In this document: in pieces, positions 20,492 to 31,029 of the stretch
How positions within the stretch are numbered: position 1 is the stretch's first letter
Layout: each line of letters begins with the position of its first letter
Source of the DNA: Leptura quadrifasciata
Taxonomy: Eukaryota > Arthropoda > Insecta > Coleoptera > Cerambycidae
Reading direction: 5' to 3'
DNA length: 64,000 bases
Assembly (NCBI GenBank): GCA_963675555.1
Contig: OY776676.1
Location: 161,494,279-161,558,278 of the forward strand
Program-made: the position numbers and the translations under genes
The notes under the pieces: generated by a model
The model's input: only the letters and a program-made list of their open reading frames with translations
Databases searched by the model: none
Told to the model about the DNA's origin: nothing

Positions 20492-22595
20492 TGTTTGTTT
20501 GCTCAGTACAAAAGGGGTAAAACTAGAATCCCGGGAGCGGTCACTTATAACAATGAAACAATGGATACACCGCAAATGATAGTTAATGGTTTTGCAAACT
20601 GTGTATATTCTCCTTCGGATTCAAGTCACACAAACGACAACATATCTTACCCATCCAAATTGATAAATATTAACTGTATTACAGAAAATGAAATCTTTGA
20701 AGCAATAAAAAAATTGAAAAACAAAATGACAGCCAGTATTGACGGTGTTCCCAGATTCGTAGTTAGAGACTGTGGTGCGGTGTTTGTTACTCCGCTGCGT
20801 ATTATTTTTAACATAATACTTACAGCGTCCAAGTTTCCGGATATCTGAAAAATTACCAAAATATGTCCTATTTTAAAAGCTGGCGATCCATCGGCCATAA
20901 TCAATTACAGACCCATTGCCGTTTTATGCAATTTTGCTAAAGCACTGGAAATAATTTTGTACAACCATATTTACAGCACAATAAAATCGTCTATATCACC
21001 CGTGCAACATGGATTCATCGCACAAAGATCCACAGTAACAAATCTGGCTTGTATTTCCCAATTCATATGTGACAGCCCGGATTCAGGGGGGCAAGTGGAT
21101 GTCATATACACGGACATCCAAAAAGCCTTCGATCAGATAGATCATTATTTGTTATTGTCCAAGTTAAGAGCTTTTGGATTTTCGGATACATTATTAACCT
21201 TGCTTTTCACATCTTACTTATTCTCAAGGAAGCAATTTGTGGAACACAGTGGTCACAGATCTCTTAATTATACAGCAACGTCAGGCGTCCCTCAGGGTTC
21301 CAACTTGGGGCCCCTGCTGTTTTTGATTTTCATAAATGGCATAACGTCAGTAATTAGTTGTGAGCATCTACTTTTTGCAGACGATCTCAAAATGTTTACA
21401 AATATAAATAATCTCAGTGACTATATTTACTTACAAACAGAAATAGACAAAGTTTCTACGTGGTGTTCCAACAACTTTCTTAAATTAAACATCTCCAAAT
21501 GCAAATCGTGACTTTTACTCGTAGGCACAATTCTATACAATTTGACTACAACATAAACAATTTTCCACTGGAGTGTTGTTTGAAATTCAAAGATCTTGGT
21601 GTGATTTTCAACAGCAAACTTAGTTTTTCAAGCCATATTAATTAGATGACAAAATCAGCTTCTAAGTTGCTCGGATTCTTTGTCAGAAACTGGAGCTGTT
21701 TCTCTAGCGTTGAAAGTTTGAAAATATTATATTTCACATATATTAGATCCAAGCTGGAATATCCCGCTCACATATGGTCTCCTATATACCAAAATTTGAT
21801 TTTGTTAACTGAATCTGTCCAGAGAAAATTTGTAAAGTTCATGTTTTTTAAAACTAATGGTTTTTTTCCACAGCTAGGCACTGATAATAATCTCCTATTA
21901 GATATGTTTAATATGATTTCATTAAGTGAAAGAAGGAACTGCGCTGCTCTTTCATTTTTATACAATCTAGTTAACAACAATATCGATTGTTCATCCCTTG
22001 TTAATAAGCTTTGCTTTTTGGTTCCTCGATTGCATTCTCGTGATAGTGATTATTTTTATACCCCCTTTAGTCATACCAACCTTATGTGTAAATCACCTGT
22101 TTAATATGTGTAAAATATTCAATTCAATTTCCGGTCTTTGTGACATTAATCACGACAGTTTAAATAGTAAATTGACATATCTAAGAAGCAACTCATAATA
22201 TATGTACACCTACCCTGATACTATGTTGTTTACCTTATTTTTGTTTTTTATTTATAAACCTTTACTGCCTCAAGCACGGCTTACTGCATTTTAAAAGCCA
22301 CCTATTTAGATTTTTGTTATCTCCAATGCATAGAATGTGCAATGTTAAGGTTCATCATATTATTTGGAATTCTATCTTTAGTATTTCACAATGTTCTGCT
22401 CACTTGTATATTTTAATGTTTTTCTCATATTTTTTTATGTATACTATTCCATAATTTTAGGCTTACTCTGTATTTGAATATTTTCTCATATTTTTGTAAT
22501 TTATATTCTCATGTTCTCTGTAACAATTCTATATTTCCGGTAATTGGGTATTTACCTCTTGGAAATAAATGCATTTTTTATTTATTTATCTAACT
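20492..22595 (+). mobile_element. LINE family A, copy 2 (2.1 kb, 5'-truncated)
   Basis: A plus-strand LINE inserted into the transposase of the 19588-23865 transposon. The element starts about where GTTTGCTCAGTAC begins and ends in a TTTA-rich tail (TTTTTTATTTATTTATCTAA). AAATTA occurs at both junctions (20486-20491 and 22596-22601), a probable 6-bp target-site duplication. It is truncated at almost the same 5' region as copy 1 is interrupted. Confidence 0.85.
20495..22198 (+). pseudogene. LINE family A reverse transcriptase, copy 2
   Basis: 20495-20848 gives the pre-RT and fingers region (GKTRIPGAV, KKLKNKMTASIDGVPRF), ending in a stop after SKFPDI. The same frame resumes through NYRPIAVLCNFAKALE and 20957-21511: QHGFIAQRSTVTNLA, YTDIQKAFDQIDH, TSGVPQGSNLGPLLFLIF, LLFADDLKMF. 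A frameshift follows KCKS. From 21646 the thumb and C-terminus continue (GFFVRNWSCFSSVESLKILY, RSKLEYPAHIW) to 22104, and 21998-22198 finishes in another frame. The catalytic Asp residues survive, but at least one stop and two frameshifts disable it. Confidence 0.87.
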
Positions 22596-23329
22596 AAATT
22601 AAATTTACCATTTGCAACAGTGGAAGGTCCATTAAAAATCCATCAAGATAATTATTTAAGAGGTTGAGAAAAGTTTCGGCATTTAAATTTTTCAAAAAAA
22701 CGGGACCTAAAATGTTATTCAATAAGCCACACCAGACATTGACTTTGGCTATGTATTGGTCCTTACAATTTATTACCCAATGCGGGTTTTCAGCTGCCCA
22801 ATAATGAATGTTCTGTGACGACACAACTCCATTAATTGAAAATGTGGCTTCCTCAGTGAAGATGAAGTTTTTAATAAAATTCAGATCATTCAAATATTTC
22901 CCTTGTAACCACAAACAATATTCTAGCCTTCTTTCCTCATCACCATCTTTTCGAGTGTGTAAAAATTTCGGCTTGAAAGCTTTCAGTCTGTTTCTTCTTA
23001 GACAACGCTAAACTTTATTTCTACTAACGTTTAAAATGCGAGCAACTGAGCGAATACTAGATGTTGGGTCATTTCTGAATGCCGCTATGATTCGTGGATC
23101 GTCAGCATATCTATTATTTAATGTTTGATATTTGTTTTTGTCTATGCTTCTTAATGGAAGCAGTCTCATTAAAAAGTCTATTATTACTACATACAGTTTT
23201 TGCTGTTACATGATTTCTTCGATCTGGATGTCTTGCATTGAAAATTCTGGTCGTTCTCCTATATGAAATTCTATCTTCACCCACTATCCGAATTACTTCT
23301 ACTTTATCAGCAACAGAAAGATATTCCAT
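22594..23329 (-). pseudogene. Mariner-type transposase, N-terminal and middle part (before the LINE)
   Basis: From 23329: MEYLSVADKVEVIRIVGEDR (helix-turn-helix start), then NDPTSSIRSVARILNVSRN, a stop at KV*RC, LRRNRLKAFKPKF, and 22594-22914 (NFIFTEEATFSINGVV, HYWAAENPHWV, NVWCGLLNNILGPVF). The first catalytic residue is usually Asp in FTDEA but is Glu here (FTEEA). Sequence ends at PLLQMVN, where LINE A inserted; the continuation is at 20125-20490. Stops and the Asp-to-Glu change suggest inactivation before or after the LINE arrived. Confidence 0.82.
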
Positions 23330-23869
23330 TTTAAATAAGAAACTGAATAATTTCTATAAAGCCTTAAGCAGCCATTACTGTCAAGTTAATTATTTTGTTT
23401 AAAATTTCAAAGGTGACTAGATTTTAAACAAGTAAACTGTATAGGGCACGTATAAATGGGCAGAATTTTCTTAGCATTTTTGGCGAGTACGAAGATATTT
23501 TTGATTATTACTTCAAATTTGTAGCTCGTTCCGAGTTTAAGGACATTAAGTCTTGACAAAACGTCATATGTACTTGTTTATACCTCCAAAAGTACTAGAG
23601 ATATTTTAACAAAATTTGGCACAAAGGGGTTTTAAAGGATGCCCTATGGGATGGTGGTAATCTTTTTTTTTTAATCCCTAATACAATTTACCTGAAAATT
23701 TACCCCATTTTCACCCCCCTTAGTCCGCACGTCTATGGAATAAATTAAATAGGTATATGCGCTTTTAGTTACCTTCAAGAGGTGTATAACTTACCAAGTT
23801 TAAAATAAATTGATTTATTAATAGCTGACCTACGTAGGTGTTACCGTGAAAAGTAGGACACACTGTATA

Positions 23870-24975
23870 TGTATACTCTTTATCTTTTTATTGCATTACA
23901 ACCGTACAATTTCTTTTTCACTTATAATCCCACTAGGCCCTAAATTATATCCTGAGTTTTTTTCCGAACACATATTTTCAAAATGATAATGATTTAAATT
24001 CCAGGAATCAAAATGTGGGACGTTTCAAAATCATTTTTTTTCATGATCATCTCATAATTATTTAACAATATTCAATATTCATCTCCATTTTCTTGCATTG
24101 CATATATAAGCACATAAGATGAAAAAATTACTGTAGAACTATAGTATCTTGTTTCTTTGCCTCATTCGATTCGAGCGACGAAGTTTTTGATAAAACTTTA
24201 ATTGTGTTTGTATGGCAGCATATAAATTAATAATTCCGCTTCATGCGGGATGCATATAGTTTTTATACACTTGATCAAGTTATAATGTAATTTGGAAAAC
24301 CTTTCGATGACACTAGAATTTAAATTCTTCGGAAATTTCTGATTTACTAACCTATTATCGGAAAATTGAAAAATATTTCAGTTATCTTTATGTTTAATTT
24401 TAAAAGTACGAAATATTTGGCATACTCTCTTTTGTATAAACACAATTGGAAGAATATAAACAATAAATTGTTCTTCTTTAAAATATTTCCATTGTCCATT
24501 AAGCAGAGATGATTTGTATGTAAAGATAAAGCGTAACATTGCATTTCTAAAGAATAAAATATTTTACGTTATCTTTTTTATTAAGTTGGGTAGCTGTGGC
24601 GAAAATCAAATTTTTATTTTACTAAGTAACAGGTGAGTAAATTTTTCTTAAAAGTATGATCGCTGGTGTATTGGATACGAGAAAAAATATTTAAAAAGTC
24701 ACTTTTTTCTTATTATTGTGAGATAGTGACCACTTTTTAATAACTACATGACTGCGTACACTCTTTTTCAATTTCATTTCTTCACCTTAACTGAAGTGGT
24801 GCAACATATAAATGATTAAAATAGAATGTTTAAAAATACCTACATTTATTATGGCAATAAAACGACTGAAATGAAAGGTAGTTTTAAATTTATTTATACT
24901 TTCTTATTTTACCGATATTTAATTAAAAAACCGCTGCCCAAGGAATCGCTACTTCCACATCCAGATTTTGTATCC
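23870..24975. other. No recognisable gene
   Basis: AT-rich sequence right of the transposon. The short minus ORF at 24347-24544 has no supporting features. Confidence 0.35.
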
Positions 24976-24979
24976 AAGT

Positions 24980-25280
24980 CTTATACACACTAAATCCCAA
25001 TGTAATATTTTACTACCTTAAATGGGGGTGGTAGAGGGGGTGGGTAATGTAAAAAAATTTAGAAGCCCTTGGTTCTCGTATACACACTAAACCCCAATTT
25101 AATTTTTTATTCCCTTAAATAATAGGGTAGGGGTGGCAATGGGGGTGGTAGAGAGGGTTACTAATGCCAAAATGAACTTTAGAGGCCCTTGGTTCTCGTA
25201 CACACACTAAATCCCAATTAAATTGTTTACTCCATTTAAGATAAGAATAGGATGGGGATGGCAATGGGGGTGGTAGCACC
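24980..25280. repeat. Imperfect tandem repeat, about three units
   Basis: Units start with ACACACTAAAYCCCAATTNA at 24985, 25082 and 25202 (spacings 97 and 120 bp). Each continues to a G-rich stretch (GGGGGTGGTAGAG), and the second and third are preceded by CCCTTGGTTCTCGTA. The G-rich part is on the plus strand throughout. Confidence 0.8.
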
Positions 25281-25409
25281 TTATAGTGAAAGCGCGTATG
25301 TCATGGCGTGGAGAAATAAATGATTTTAGTTAGAAACATAATTCTTCTGTTCAGTTACATTGTTTTATTTAAGAAAACTCATGTTTCCACCATGTTCAGA
25401 TGAGCGGGC

Positions 25410-25797
25410 CTCGACCTTCACTCCCTTTTCTTCTTCAATCTTTCATATCTCATGAACCGTATGAGATAGCGACTTGATTTTTTTGAAGTAATCGCATTTG
25501 TGTATAAAAAGACCTTTTTCCGATGAATTTTTAAATGCTTTCCAGAAAGACACCTTTCCTGAAATAAAAATTTTATTATGAAAGTTGCTAAGCATAATTT
25601 TGCAAAAGCATGATTACCTTTTTTTGAAAATCCTTCTGTTGTGTCGCATCCCGATAATGTATGCATTGCTAGCAGGGCCTCCTTTTGTACTTTGTTTAGC
25701 ACAGACCCACATTTTAACGGAGTTTCTTTCTATATTTGCGCTGGTCGATCGAATGTGAATTCCACGCATTGGCATTTAAATGAAATATATTGTTATA
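25410..25797 (-). pseudogene. Fragment of a GCDTT-motif cysteine-rich protein family
   Basis: The minus strand reads CGSVLNKVQKEALLAMHTLS then GCDTTEGFSKKGNHAFAKL. The same (H)x(L/I)(S/T)GCDTT motif occurs in the larger fragment at 53759-54602 (LHAITGCDTTSAFYRRGKTA). After KLCLATF the sequence no longer resembles that copy, and upstream a stop precedes KETPLKCG. A DD41D transposon starts at 25798, so the upstream part may have been separated, but I could not find it beyond 28434. I recognise the motif as recurring in multicopy, probably transposon-related proteins of insects and other invertebrates; its function is unknown to me. Confidence 0.55.
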
Positions 25798-26451
25798 CAG
25801 GGTGTTGCATCATGAGAGGGACATAGCTTAATAGGAGGTAGAGAACATCAGTGGTAACCGGAACCTCCCATAGAAATGTCTCATTGGGCCTTCATTACGA
25901 GGTTGCTGGGTGTTAAATAATTTTTGGCCAAACCTGTTTTTTGTCATAACTTTGACAGGGAATGAAATAACGGATTCATATTTGGTACGGCTAATGTACT
26001 AACGAGCCCCAAGAGGTACATGTATAAAAAAAAATCCAGGTCCGGACTCACTATAATTTATGTTTCTTCTTTGCATCAATAAAACATCACCCTGTATATA
26101 TTTTTTTGAAATTTCTATACGATATTCGAAAAGAGCAAGAAAAAACAAACAAAATGGCCTATTTCATTTTTTTGTTACACCTTCGTGGTTATTTAAATAC
26201 GTTGTTAAATGTGCAAGAAAATGGATTACAGAACCCTATTAAATGAGAGGCACGTGAAATAAATAGTTTTATAACTAAAATTTGCAAAAATTCTATTGAG
26301 CCTAGGTGGTCTGGGTGAATCCTAATTCCGGCACGTTTTAAAGGTCCATTTTGGTAAAAAACTGTGGTCCTAATAAGTAATCGGGTATGAAATAACAAAA
26401 TTTTTAATCAATCACAGTAGGCTTGTTCAAAGAATAAAAGTGACAGATAAT
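25798..26451 (+). repeat. Left terminal inverted repeat of the DD41D transposon
   Basis: This arm pairs with 27787-28434. Reading inward it contains CAGGGTGTTGCATC, a stretch ending CATCACCCTGTATATA, and GGTCCTAATAAGTAATCGGG. A second CCCTGTATA word inside the arm (26090-26098) resembles the outer tip, so the arm may itself be composite. The paired ORFs of 60 and 69 codons in both arms are mirror images of each other, not genes. Confidence 0.92.
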
Positions 26452-26633
26452 TTAAACCATTTAGGCCTAAGCAACCAGTTACTTTGATCAAGAAAATCAT
26501 CAACATTTTATACTTAATAAAAATTGGAAAAGAGAACAAACTAAAATCTAAATAAATAAAATATTTTCCATTCAATTAACAATAAATAACAAAACAATAA
26601 CTAAATGTGTTTAAAAATAAAACGTAATTGACA

Positions 26634-27713
26634 CTAAAGTAAATTTTCAAAATGTCCTCCCCCACATTCTGTGCATTTTCTTGCGCGTTTAGAAAGGTCA
26701 CCAATTGTTCGACGTATCATTTCTGGATTATTTCGTATTTCGTCGCAGGTTGTAACGATGCGCTGAATTAAATGTTGTCTACTTTCAATTTCAATGCTAT
26801 AAACCTCGTTTTTTAAGTGGCCCCATAAAAAGTAATCACAAGGGTTACAATCAGGAGATCTTGGTGGCCATTCATATGGACCCCCGCGTCCAATCCATCT
26901 ATTAGGATACACATTGTTTAAGTGTTCTCTTACTTGAAGGTTAAAATGTGGCGGGGCCCCATCATGCTGAAACAACATGCCTCTTATACCGATATTTTCT
27001 AACATATTCGGTAAAATGTTTTGAAGAAAATCAAAGTAAATTTCACCATTCAATCTTTCTTCAAAAAAATGTGGCCCTATCAAATGTCTATTCACAAGTC
27101 CGACCCAAACATTTACAGAAAACCTGTGTTGCGAACGGCGTTGGCGTACCGCATGTGGGTTTTCCTGTGCCCATTTATGATTATTTCGTGAATTGTTTAC
27201 TCCATCCCTTGTAAATTGTGCCTCATCCGTAAATAAGGTTCTGTAAATGACTGGGCGATGGTTAGACAACCAATGACAAAATGCCAGGCGGGGGATATCG
27301 TCGCCTTGTTGAAGACCCTGTACCTGCTGGATATGATATGGATGGTAACGTTCTCTTTTTAGGGTTCTCCATACTCGCCAATGAGGAACACCAGTTGCCA
27401 AACTGATTCGTCTAGTGCTCATATTTGGGTTTTCTAGAACTACGTTTATAATATTGTTTTGTTCCTGCACACCCTGTTGTAAAACACGCTCCACAACTGC
27501 AGAATTAGGAAACTTTCCGTGTTGTCTTGCATACTGGAATACCGTACTAAAGGTTTTATGATTAGGGCATCGACGACCAGGAAAACGCAGCCGATATTCT
27601 CTTTCCGCCGACCTACCATTTCCATTACAGAAACCATAGATGAATATTATGTCAGCATATTCCACGTTTGTAAATTTTACTGGCATAGTTAAAATATTTT
27701 CACAAGTTTTCAC
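26634..27713 (-). CDS. DD41D transposase (mariner-rosa-like), intact, 359 aa
   Basis: A cut-and-paste transposase of the mariner/IS630 superfamily. The N-terminal helix-turn-helix half covers about residues 14-125 (YADIIFIYGFCNGNGRSAER; TRRISLATGVPHWRVWRTLK). The catalytic residues are Asp163 in LFTDEAQF, Asp251 in LFQHDGAPPH and Asp293 in SPDCNPCDYFLWG. Forty-one residues separate the last two, giving DD41D rather than the DD34D of classical mariners. The C-terminus CTECGGGHFENLL is typical. Two ATGs are possible: residue 10 (MPVKFTNVEYADI) is the likelier start by family pattern. It lies within 650-bp inverted repeats that it should recognise. No stop or frameshift was seen. Confidence 0.92.
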   Translation of the reverse strand: MKTCENILTMPVKFTNVEYADIIFIYGFCNGNGRSAEREYRLRFPGRRCPNHKTFSTVFQYARQHGKFPNSAVVERVLQQGVQEQNNIINVVLENPNMSTRRISLATGVPHWRVWRTLKRERYHPYHIQQVQGLQQGDDIPRLAFCHWLSNHRPVIYRTLFTDEAQFTRDGVNNSRNNHKWAQENPHAVRQRRSQHRFSVNVWVGLVNRHLIGPHFFEERLNGEIYFDFLQNILPNMLENIGIRGMLFQHDGAPPHFNLQVREHLNNVYPNRWIGRGGPYEWPPRSPDCNPCDYFLWGHLKNEVYSIEIESRQHLIQRIVTTCDEIRNNPEMIRRTIGDLSKRARKCTECGGGHFENLL

Positions 27714-27786
27714 TAACTAAATGCGGATTATTGACACATTAAATTACTAACAAACAATTATTCAACTGTTTAGGAGATTTCTTTTT

Positions 27787-28434
27787 ATTATCTGTCACTT
27801 TGAACAAGCCTACTGTGATTGATTAAAAATTATGTTATTTCATACCCGATTACTTATTAGGACCACAGTTTTTTACCAAAATGGACCTTTAAAACGTGCC
27901 GGAATTAGGATTCACCCAGACCACCTAGGCTCAATAGAATTTTTGCAAATTTTAGTTATAAAACTATTTATTTCACGTGCCTCTCATTTAATAGGGTTCT
28001 GTAATCCATTTTCTTGCACATTTAACAACGTATTTAAATAACCACGAAGGTGTAGCAAAAAAATGAAATAGGCCATTTTGTTTGTTTTTTCTTGCTCTTT
28101 TCGAATATCGTATAGAAATTTCAAAAAAATATATACAGGGTGATGTTTTATTGATGCAAAGAAGAAACATAAATTATAGTGAATCCGGACCTGGATATAT
28201 TTTTTTATACATGTACCTCTTGGGGCTCGTTAGTACATTAGCCTTACCAAATATGAATCCGTTATTTCATTTCCTGTCAAAGTTATGACAAAAAACAGGT
28301 TTGGCCAAAAATTATTTAACACCCAGCAACCTCGTAATGAAGGCCCAATGAGACATTTCTATGGGAGGTTCCGGTTATCACTGATGTTCTCTACCTCCTA
28401 TTAAGCTATGTCCCTCTCATGATGCAACACCCTG
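27787..28434 (-). repeat. Right terminal inverted repeat of the DD41D transposon
   Basis: The complement of 25798-26451, ending ...GATGCAACACCCTG next to TA. Visible differences are single-base changes (for example the arms read CAGTGGTAACC and, in complement, CAGTGATAACC) and one short indel near 27797. Confidence 0.92.
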
Positions 28435-28436
28435 TA

Positions 28437-29689
28437 TGCATAGTTTTAAAGCTAAAGAACGGGTGCAACTTTTTCATTTAGAAATATTTTTGGGAGAATG
28501 TTCAGCTTATTTTACACCGATGAAACAACAGATAACTTTTTTTTTAATGTTGTTTTTTCCGAATAACTTAAAAATGCATAGAGATACGTCTAAATCTGTA
28601 ATAACTTTTTTCTTCCTATTAAAGAGGCCTTTAATTTGACGACAAAATGATTTTTGTACGATAAATAGTTCTTGAGATATCTTCAATGAAAGATTTTAAA
28701 CTTCACAAGGTGCAGAAGGTGAGGCCCGCGAAGCTGAAGGTGGAAGCATGGATTTCCAAACATAGAAAGATGCCTTTTAACAAAATAACTTTGTCCCCAA
28801 CTTTAATCATCTATTTCCCACGAAACCCTTAATCTAGCCGTATACGCTTCCACTATTATGTTTATTAAAGAGGTTTTCGCTGACATAAAATAATATACTT
28901 TGGATACAACGTGTATAAATTTTGCCTACTCGACAGTTAAATAATTAATCATTTGTTTTAAAATTACCTAAATAATACGTGCGAAAATTCATATATATGT
29001 TGGTTCTTTTATTGCAATTTCTGATAGATTGTTGAACTGTGAACGTTTTATTTTCATAATTTTCATACTGACCATTTACTTCCTGGGACACTCCATCACC
29101 TAACTCTGGACACATTTTTACTGGTACGTCAAAAACAACATAAGAATTTCGTTATTTCGTATCCCATGAGCTTCAGAATAACTAATTTTGTTTACTAATA
29201 TAGATTTTGCTGGTATTGATCAAGCAAGTAAAGTAGCATGATAGTCTATCTTGGAGTATGTATTTATTTTGTTTATTCTTACTGTCACTTTAGATATTTA
29301 GTTTAGTACTTTTTTCTACTTTTGTAAAATCCCTGTTGCATAATTAGATTTCTGCTTGGGCAGTTATAGCCAAATAAATAATTACTAGCGTTTATAAAAC
29401 GCTAGGAAAAAAAATAATAGTAACAAAAAAAATTATATAAAAAAATATTTTTGAAAAAAGCTTTTATTTAACTGCTCTAAGAAATAGAAAATAAAATTTG
29501 CACATGAAAATCTCGCGGCAAGCTTTTGTATCATAAAAAATATATATAATGTAACAAGATGATGGGTTTGATTTATTTCATAGTTTATTCTCTACTTTTT
29601 AGAGCATTTAAATAAACGCTTTTTTTAAAATTGTATTGTATTGTATTTTTTATATAATTGTATTTTTTACTTTTTAGTAATTTGAAATG
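28437..29689. other. No recognisable gene
   Basis: AT-rich. The plus ORF at 28436-28639 is low-complexity and Phe-rich, and I do not consider it coding. Positions 29380-29650 are A/T homopolymer-rich. Confidence 0.35.
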
Positions 29690-30230
29690 CTGTAATCCCC
29701 AGATATCGATTTTGAGACGAATCGGATGATAAACGGTAAAGTCGTCCGCCATCTTGAACTAAATTTTTTACTAGAAAATCGTAATCCGCGACCCCGAAAA
29801 CCGCCAGATATCGATTTTGATCGATTTGGACCTAAATGACAAAAGTTGTCAGCCATATTGGCGCTGCCATTTTAAAGTTCTGAATTTTGACTAAAAATTC
29901 ATAATCCACGACCTAGAAAAGCCCCAGATATCGATTTTGAGTTGAATCGGATCTTAAACGGTAAAGTCGTTCGCCATCTTGAAGTCACCATCCTAACTAG
30001 AAATCGTAATCGACGAACCCGAAAACCCCCAGATATAGATTTTGATCGATTTGGACCATACATGATAAAAGTCGTCCGCCATATTCACGCCGCCATTTTA
30101 AATTTCTAAATTTTGACCAAGAATTCATAATTGGCGATCTCAAAAACCTCCAAATATCGATTTTGAGTAGAATCGGATCATAAATTCTAAAGTCGTCCGC
30201 CATCTTGAAGCCGCCATCTTGTTTTTTCTT
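29690..30230. repeat. Higher-order tandem repeat with alternating 105- and 120-bp units
   Basis: The word AGATATCGATTTTGA (or a close variant) starts at 29701, 29806, 29926, 30031 and 30152, giving spacings of 105, 120, 105 and 121. Alternate units differ: one carries GAATCGGATNNTAAACG and CGCCATCTTGAA, the other GATCGATTTGGACC and CGCCATATT. The true repeat unit is therefore a dimer of about 225 bp, present in just over two copies. Each unit holds a GCCATNTTG word. The two ORFs across it (29674-29856, 29997-30203) simply reflect the repeat. Confidence 0.88.
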
Positions 30231-30364
30231 ATATGAATATGTTAAAGTGTATTGTCACCGGACATACACATGTGAAAGCTCTAGCTTAATTAGAACTAAT
30301 ATAGAAATTTTGATTGCAATATTTGACGTAAACAAACTAACTAACTAACAAATAAACAAACATT

Positions 30365-30470
30365 GCAAGTTTAATGAAGTACTTTCTTCCGGGTCTTGCC
30401 GTGGTCGTCGAATTTGACTGGGCATTTCGCCGATCAGCTTCAAAATCGTACACCTACTTTCGTTTTGAAT
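30365..30470 (-). repeat. Inverted copy of a Penelope-like element tail
   Basis: The minus strand here reads TTTTGAAGCTGATCGGCGAA, then TTCGACGACCACGGCAAGAC and CCGGAAGAAAGTACTTCAT. The same words follow the endonuclease in the Penelope-like copy at 48626-48712 on the plus strand (GACGACCACGGCAAGACCCG). Here the tail precedes a plus-strand endonuclease remnant and faces the other way. Inverted terminal duplications of this kind are common in Penelope-like elements. Confidence 0.75.
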
Positions 30471-30567
30471 AAAAACTTCTTCAGCCTATATGTGGCTCCC
30501 GCGACGTAGGGTAGGCATGCATACGTTGTTGGCTGTTGATGTTCTTCTTCTGTTTCGAATGGTGAAG

Positions 30568-31026
30568 AAAATACAGCAGATGCTTCCCTTAATCAAAGAC
30601 CCTGTCCCCAAACTGTTATCAAACTATGTTTACCAGTTGAAATGCACGTGGTAAGAGCTACATCGGACAAACAGAACTGAGTATCCAGTGCAGAATCAAA
30701 GAACATCAGAGGAATACAGATATGGATATACGGATAAGTCGGCGATAGCAGGGCATGTCCATAATAACGAGAATCATAAAATCGACTACGAGAACGTCAA
30801 TATATTAGACAGGAATACGCGCTATTATACGCAAATCATTAGGGAATCACTGAAAATTATGAAAAATGTGAACAACTTTAACAGAGAGGATGGATATCGA
30901 CTTAGTAACACGTGGAGACTGATATTGCCAAGTACCAGCAGCGTAGTAAGTCACGGTCAACCAAACACGACGAATGAGCAGCGAAGCGAACCAAGCACGA
31001 CGGATGACCAGCGAAGCGGTGCCTAG
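30568..31026 (+). pseudogene. Penelope-like element GIY-YIG endonuclease remnant, copy 1
   Basis: In shifting frames: KIQQMLPLIKDPVPKLLSNY then VYQLKC, the GIY-YIG segment KSYIGQTELSIQCRIKEHQR, and in the frame of 30688-31026 SAIAGHVHNNENHKIDYENV, ILDRNTRYYTQIIRESLKI and NNFNREDGYRLSNTWRLIL. These are the order and spacing of the endonuclease module that follows the reverse transcriptase in Penelope-like elements; it nicks target DNA. The reverse transcriptase is absent. A frameshift lies near 30650-30690. The C-terminus holds a two-copy 30-bp repeat (NTTNEQRSEPSTTDDQRSGA). Copy 2 is at 44925-45008 plus 48350-48712. Confidence 0.82.
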
Positions 31027-31029
31027 GTA

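Larger units (their letters stand above)
19588..23865 (-). mobile_element. Mariner/IS630-type transposon with 300-bp inverted repeats, split by a LINE
   Basis: The left terminal repeat (19588-19884, starting CAGTGTGTCCCACTTTCACG) and the right one (23564-23865, ending in its complement) match along about 300 bp. TA dinucleotides flank both ends (19586-19587, 23866-23867). A minus-strand transposase lies between them, separated into two parts by LINE A copy 2 (20492-22595). Without the LINE the element would be about 2.2 kb, normal for mariner-type transposons with long inverted repeats. Confidence 0.88.
25798..28434 (-). mobile_element. Complete DD41D (mariner-rosa-like) transposon with 650-bp inverted repeats
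   Basis: 2637 bp, bounded by TA at 25796-25797 and 28435-28436, with ends CAGGGTGTTGCATCATGAGA and its exact complement. The terminal inverted repeats are about 650 bp (25798-26451 and 27787-28434) and differ at only a few positions by eye, for example an extra AATAA-like stretch near 26434. One uninterrupted transposase lies in the unique centre. The full structure, intact ORF and near-identical arms make this the youngest and most complete DNA transposon in the window. Confidence 0.93.

Noticed and set aside
26189..28170. Paired ORFs of 60 and 69 codons occurring twice
   Set aside because: They are mirror images in the two inverted-repeat arms of the DD41D transposon, without coding signatures.
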